Positions 60,186-64,000 of a stretch of 64,000 nt of DNA are shown here, one piece after another. A model generated the notes under the pieces. That model ran no database searches. It was not told the origin of the DNA and was given only the letters and a program-made list of their open reading frames with translations. A program made the translations under genes and the position numbers. Source of the DNA: Bacteroidales bacterium UBA3630 (GTDB lineage: Bacteria; Bacteroidota; Bacteroidia; Bacteroidales; P3); contig DFLB01000048.1 in assembly GCA_002373995.1 (NCBI GenBank), forward strand, positions 25,785-89,784, given 5' to 3'. Each line of letters begins with the position of its first letter. The first letter of the stretch is position 1.

Positions 60186-60644
60186 CGAAAAAAAACAGAT
60201 ATAATGGCGATTGTTGTACAATTTGCTGATATGCAGTGTTATGTGCCGGTAGTCAGTGCTTTGGTTCTTCGTGGTGTACGTATCAAAACATCTTTTGCGC
60301 CGTCGGAGGTATTATGTGTTGGGGTGAAACAAGCGATGAGGAGACCGTGTATGTTGCATACTTTCAGTGGGTTAGTGTTTGAAATTCATGGGGTGTACTA
60401 TCGCGTCTGCGTAGTGGCCTGAATGATAGTGGATTGTGGCTTCTTGGTCCGGGGATGGTCCGGGGATGGTCCGAGGATGGTCCGAGGGTGGTCCGATGAA
60501 AGCCGGACGAGCGGCGGCCCGGAGGCGGTGCGGCGGCGGGATGCGTGGGGTGGGGGAGATGGGCAGACGGCGGCTAACGGCTATCTGTTTGTTTTGGTTT
60601 CGACAGGGTGAATGGGAAAATGTCTGCACATGATGGTATTTTTA
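60186..60644. other. Intergenic region without recognised gene
   Basis: This interval lies between divergent units. It holds the TGGTCCG element copy C (60440-60540). The rest (about 60190-60435) contains only short open frames without family resemblance, and I see nothing else in it. Confidence 0.6.
60440..60540. repeat. TGGTCCG 11-bp array, copy C
   Basis: Five exact 11-bp units (60445-60499) have the core TGGTCCG. They are followed by AGCCGGACGAGCGG and the tail GGCCCGGAGGCGGTGCGG. The start CTTCTTGGTCCGGGG and the tail match copy B after reverse complementing. Confidence 0.92.
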
Positions 60645-60676
60645 TTTTGCTGATTTATAATAAAAACGTATCTTTG
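60645..60676 (+). promoter_or_regulatory. Predicted promoter of the second wza-wzc pair
   Basis: TTTTG at 60645-60649, a 19-nt spacer, then TATCTTTG at 60669-60676. Transcription would start near 60683, about 70 nt before the chosen start codon. Confidence 0.85.
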
Positions 60677-60755
60677 CAGAACGATATGCTATGCCTTTGC
60701 GTATGTAACGTGCTGGTATAGAGTGGTTAGTATGGAAATAAAGCTTAGAACAGAT

Positions 60756-61589
60756 ATGAAGAAAAAGAACCATGGGAGGCTGATGGCTGCGGCGATTGCC
60801 GCAGGAGTGATGCTTTTTGCCTCGTGCACGTCGACGGAAGAGATCGCTTACGTCAGCGATGCCGTACGCGACAGTGCGGTGGCCATCTCGGGCCAGTTCA
60901 CCAAGGGCATTCAGGCCAACGACCTGTTGAAGATTTATGTCGAGAGCGAGACCCCGCTTGCGACGGTTCCTTTCAATCAGGAAACCAACAAGATAGCTGT
61001 CTCTGACGGCACTGTGATGAACCCCGGGGCGTCGGCCGTCAGCGGCTACTTGGTGAGCAACAACGGCACGATTATCTTTCCCGTGCTGGGCGAGATACAG
61101 GTGCTGGGGATGACTCATGCCGAGCTTGCGGCCGAGTTGCAGCGTCGCCTGCGTGAGCAGGGCTACATCAATGATGCCGTGGTGACGGTGAACCTTATGA
61201 ACTTCAAGGTCAGTGTGTTGGGAGATGTTGCGAGGCCGGGGCAGATTATGGCTACGGGTGAGCGCCTGACGATATTCGAGGCGCTGGCCATGGTGGGCGA
61301 CATGACCATCTATGGCCAACGGCGCAACGTCACCGTGCTGCGCGAGGAGAACGGTGTGCGCACCATCGGCGAGCTCGACTTGTCGTCGAAGGAGGTCTTC
61401 AATTCGCCGTATTACTATCTGCATCAGAACGATGTGGTGTATGTGGAGCCCAACATGAAAAAGAAAAAGACCGCCATGCGCGACCCGATGATAATGACCT
61501 ATATATCAGCTGGGTTGTCTATAGTGTCGACGCTGAGTTCGGTGTTCTACTACTATATTATGGCCAAATACTATAACAATCGCAGCTAA
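60756..61589 (+). CDS. Wza/BexD-like polysaccharide export lipoprotein (second copy)
   Basis: This 277-residue protein starts MKKKNHGRLMAAAIAAGVML with a lipobox cysteine at residue 24 (FASC). In-frame ATGs at 60723 and 60732 would extend the signal peptide by 11 or 8 residues. The Poly_export domain (about 50-130: IQANDLLKIYVESETP, GTIIFPVLGEIQVLGMTHAE) is followed by a SLBB segment (VSVLGDVARPGQIMATGE). A hydrophobic C-terminal segment precedes YYYIMAKYY. It is paralogous to the gene at 2541, with the same layout. It should form the outer part of an export machine with the Wzc-like protein 42 nt downstream. Confidence 0.9.
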   Translation: MKKKNHGRLMAAAIAAGVMLFASCTSTEEIAYVSDAVRDSAVAISGQFTKGIQANDLLKIYVESETPLATVPFNQETNKIAVSDGTVMNPGASAVSGYLVSNNGTIIFPVLGEIQVLGMTHAELAAELQRRLREQGYINDAVVTVNLMNFKVSVLGDVARPGQIMATGERLTIFEALAMVGDMTIYGQRRNVTVLREENGVRTIGELDLSSKEVFNSPYYYLHQNDVVYVEPNMKKKKTAMRDPMIMTYISAGLSIVSTLSSVFYYYIMAKYYNNRS

Positions 61590-61631
61590 AGAAAAACAGA
61601 AGTTAAAACCTGAAGCAATATACTGAAAACT

Positions 61632-64000
61632 ATGGAGAACAACAATCTTCAAAACCAAAACACCGGCGAGAATACAGAGAACACGATCTCTATTCGCGAT
61701 ATAGTGTTTCTGGTGCTGAACAATTGGTACTGGTTTGTGGCCTCGGTGGTGATATGCCTTGTGGCGGCGGCTTTTGTTTATAAAGCCCAACCCAAGACCT
61801 ATACTGCGACGGGGACCATCCTGGTGCGCGACAACGACAAGCGTGCCGGATCCTCGGCGCGCAACATGGATGCCATCCTCAACAACATGGGGATGGAGGG
61901 CAGCGGCCTTTCCATTGAGAATGAGATATATATGCTGCGTTCCTCATGGCTCATGTCGCAGGTGGTGGATCGACTGGACTTGAACCATTTCTGCAACCGC
62001 AACGACCTGTTCCGCAAGGAGACCTACTACAAGGATGCCCCTGTGCGCCTGGAGGTTGAAGACAAGAAAGAGGATCGGCATGTGGGCGTGTCGCTCAAGG
62101 TGGACATCAAGGCCAACAACAAATACTCTTACGAGGGAGTCTGGAAGAACGCCAAGATAAAAGGGGAAGCCTACTTCAACGAGTTGGTGAACCTTGACGA
62201 CACAGTGTCCTTCATGTTGGAGAAAACGCCATATTACAAAGACGCTTTTGAAGGAGTCAAGTTGCGTGTCGGAGTGGCGCCCTCGTTACCGATGGCTCGC
62301 AGTATGATTAAGAGGCTTGAAATCACTCGTGTGAACAAGATGGCCACCATACTTGCCATCTCGTTCAAGGACAGCAATCCCCGCCGTGCCAATGAGATTG
62401 TGGACACCTTGATTGCCGTCTATAACGACGACGCCGTCAATGACAAGAACAAGGTGGCCCAGAAGACGGAAGAGTTCATTGCCGACCGCATTGCCCTCAT
62501 ATCGGGCGAGTTGGGCGACGTGGATGCCGAGGTGGAACAGCTGAAAAAGCAGTCCAATCTGCCAGATGCGGAAGGGTCTGCCGGTCAGATCCTCCAGTCA
62601 GCCACCAGATATTCAGAGCAGGTGGTTGCGCTCGAGGCGGAATATCGCCTCATTGAGTTTGTGAAGAATTATGTTTCAGACCCCGCCAACAGCGAGCAGT
62701 TGCTGCCCGCTCACGTTGCTGTCGACGACGGTGCCACACAGAGCATGATTTCCTCTTACAACCAGCTTGTCAGTCAGTACCATAAGGTCAAGACCTCGGC
62801 CGGTGCCAACAACCCGCAGGTCCGCAACCTGAAGTCGCAGATGACGGCTCAGCTGGCCGCCATCAATACTTCGATAGACAACCTGCTGCAGGCCACGGCA
62901 CTGCGGCTCCGCGAAGCGCGCAACCAAGAGGCCAGAGCCCGTGGTCAGATTGCCGCCATTCCGACTCAGACCAAGGCCGTTACGGAAGTGGGCCGTCAGC
63001 AGAAGATCAAGGAGGAACTTTACCTTTACCTGTTGAGCAAGCGTGAAGAGACAGCTATGAACTTGGCAATCACAATGGCCAACGCCAAGGTGGTGGAACC
63101 AGCCATCGTCGCCCCGACAGCCCCGCGCCTGTCGATGTTCGCCCTTGTAGGCCTGGTGCTTGGCTTGGCGTTACCGGCTGTTGTAATGTTCCTTATCAAT
63201 TTCTTTGATGTCAAGCTGCGTTCGAAAACCGACGTGGAACGTCAGACATCGTTGCCCATCCTGGGTGAGATACCGGAGAAGCCTGAGGCACGTAAGAACG
63301 ATGAAATCATCGTCACGGCCAACGGAACAGACGTGGTCACAGAAGCATTCCGCCTGCTTCACTCTAACATTCCTTTCTTCCTCAAGGATGGCGAGAAAGT
63401 GATACAGACCGTTTCGACTGTGCCTGGCGAAGGCAAGAGCTATACCGCCTTGAACCTTGCCCTCTCCCTGGCTTACACTGGCAAGCGCACATTGCTGGCC
63501 GACTTCGACTTGCGCAAACGTTCGCTTTCCAAGACCATTGACCGCCATAACCGCATGGGTCTCATCCACTACCTGCTCGACACGGAGGACAACTTTGAGA
63601 AATATATCTCGCACAGCGAGACAAGCGACCACCTCGACTATATCGTTTGCGAGAAGACCCCGCCTAATGCCACCCAGTTACTTATGGGTGACAAACTGGA
63701 TAAACTGGTGGCCTATCTGAGAGAGCATTACGATTACATCATCTTCGACTCGACGCCCGCCCAAATAGTTGCCGACGCTGCCATCATCAACCGTGTGGCC
63801 GATCTGACAACCTATGTTATGCGTATCGGGCACCTCAACAAAGCCTCCCTGCCGTTTATCCAGGAGATGTCCGACAAGGGACGATTCAAGAACATGGCAG
63901 TCATCCTCACCGATGTGCCGCTCATCAAGAAGCGCTATGGTGGCTATGGCTACGGTTATGGCTATGGCTATGGTTACGGTTATGGCTACGGTTATGGCTA
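61632..64000 (+). CDS. Wzc-like co-polymerase / BY-kinase (second copy, cut by window end)
   Basis: At least 789 residues are seen and the 3' end is outside the window. The first membrane segment is at about residues 35-55 (WYWFVASVVICLVAAAFVY). The periplasmic Wzz-like region with coiled coils reaches about 490, and the second membrane segment (LVGLVLGLALPAVVMFL) is near 505-521. The kinase has Walker A VPGEGKSYTALN, Walker A' LLADFDLRKRS and Walker B YIIFDSTPAQ. The visible C-terminus is RYGG followed by at least nine Tyr-Gly pairs from 63935 on. The overall plan equals that of the copy at 49-2523, but the sequences are clearly diverged, so they are old paralogues rather than a recent duplication. 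Confidence 0.92.
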   Translation, partial: MENNNLQNQNTGENTENTISIRDIVFLVLNNWYWFVASVVICLVAAAFVYKAQPKTYTATGTILVRDNDKRAGSSARNMDAILNNMGMEGSGLSIENEIYMLRSSWLMSQVVDRLDLNHFCNRNDLFRKETYYKDAPVRLEVEDKKEDRHVGVSLKVDIKANNKYSYEGVWKNAKIKGEAYFNELVNLDDTVSFMLEKTPYYKDAFEGVKLRVGVAPSLPMARSMIKRLEITRVNKMATILAISFKDSNPRRANEIVDTLIAVYNDDAVNDKNKVAQKTEEFIADRIALISGELGDVDAEVEQLKKQSNLPDAEGSAGQILQSATRYSEQVVALEAEYRLIEFVKNYVSDPANSEQLLPAHVAVDDGATQSMISSYNQLVSQYHKVKTSAGANNPQVRNLKSQMTAQLAAINTSIDNLLQATALRLREARNQEARARGQIAAIPTQTKAVTEVGRQQKIKEELYLYLLSKREETAMNLAITMANAKVVEPAIVAPTAPRLSMFALVGLVLGLALPAVVMFLINFFDVKLRSKTDVERQTSLPILGEIPEKPEARKNDEIIVTANGTDVVTEAFRLLHSNIPFFLKDGEKVIQTVSTVPGEGKSYTALNLALSLAYTGKRTLLADFDLRKRSLSKTIDRHNRMGLIHYLLDTEDNFEKYISHSETSDHLDYIVCEKTPPNATQLLMGDKLDKLVAYLREHYDYIIFDSTPAQIVADAAIINRVADLTTYVMRIGHLNKASLPFIQEMSDKGRFKNMAVILTDVPLIKKRYGGYGYGYGYGYGYGYGYGYG
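63935..64000 (+). repeat. In-frame TAY-GGY repeat encoding a Tyr-Gly tail
   Basis: Hexanucleotide units TATGGC, TACGGT, TATGGT and similar run to the window end. This mirrors the repeat at 106-195 in the paralogue. The full length cannot be seen. Confidence 0.93.

Noticed and set aside
60423..60611. Small frame with text similar to a minus-strand frame at 55622-56074 (GPEAVRRR)
   Set aside because: The similarity is explained by the shared DNA repeat (TGGTCCG array plus tail); no ribosome-binding site and no consistent gene length.

Overview
The window looks like a chromosomal piece of a Bacteroidota (probably Bacteroidales) bacterium. Three lines of evidence support this. Promoters match the Bacteroidota form (TTTG, 19-20 nt spacer, TAnnTTTG). 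A giant secreted protein ends in a type IX secretion sorting domain. A UpxY/NusG-like antiterminator heads a surface-polysaccharide operon. No species can be named from the sequence alone.

Layout. From 35027 down to 49 almost everything is on the minus strand. It forms a long surface-polysaccharide locus: upxY-like antiterminator, initiating sugar transferase, ABC exporter (wzm/wzt with a nucleotidyltransferase between them), FkbM methyltransferase, a run of glycosyltransferases with UDP-galactopyranose mutase, acyltransferases, an MBOAT/SGNH O-acetylation pair, UDP-GlcNAc 2-epimerase, more glycosyltransferases, a PaaK-like ligase, a FemAB-like protein, a DUF354 protein, a hexapeptide acetyltransferase, two deacetylase-like proteins, and finally a Wza/Wzc pair. 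At 35274-36920 is an M49-like zinc peptidase lipoprotein, then tRNA-Ser(GGA). Next is an 18.4-kb gene (37517-55879) for a 6120-residue modular surface or secreted protein. A minus-strand group follows (KamB-like, KamC-like, flotillin), and then a second Wza/Wzc pair on the plus strand that runs off the window end.

How the genes work together. The UpxY-like protein probably keeps RNA polymerase on the long operon. The sugar transferase starts the glycan on a lipid carrier, and the GT2/GT4/GT8/OCH1-like enzymes extend it, with galactofuranose from Glf and ManNAc from the epimerase. Acyl-, methyl- and O-acetyl-transferases decorate it, and Wzm/Wzt exports it. I see no Wzx-type flippase in the window. 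The Wza/Wzc pairs suggest an additional envelope-spanning export or length-control step.

Most unusual signals. (1) Arrays of five 11-bp units (a 7-bp core plus 4 variable bases) occur at four intergenic sites, with two different cores. (2) A Y1 (HUH) transposase lies among about 20 small hairpins with compensatory stem changes, a REP/RAYT-like system. (3) Two GxxExxY genes are each bracketed by repeats, one by 54-bp direct hairpin repeats and one by 32-bp inverted repeats, and both look like mobile cassettes. (4) Both Wzc proteins end in (Tyr-Gly)n tails encoded by hexanucleotide repeats. (5) The 6120-residue protein contains repeated supermodules of about 750 residues.
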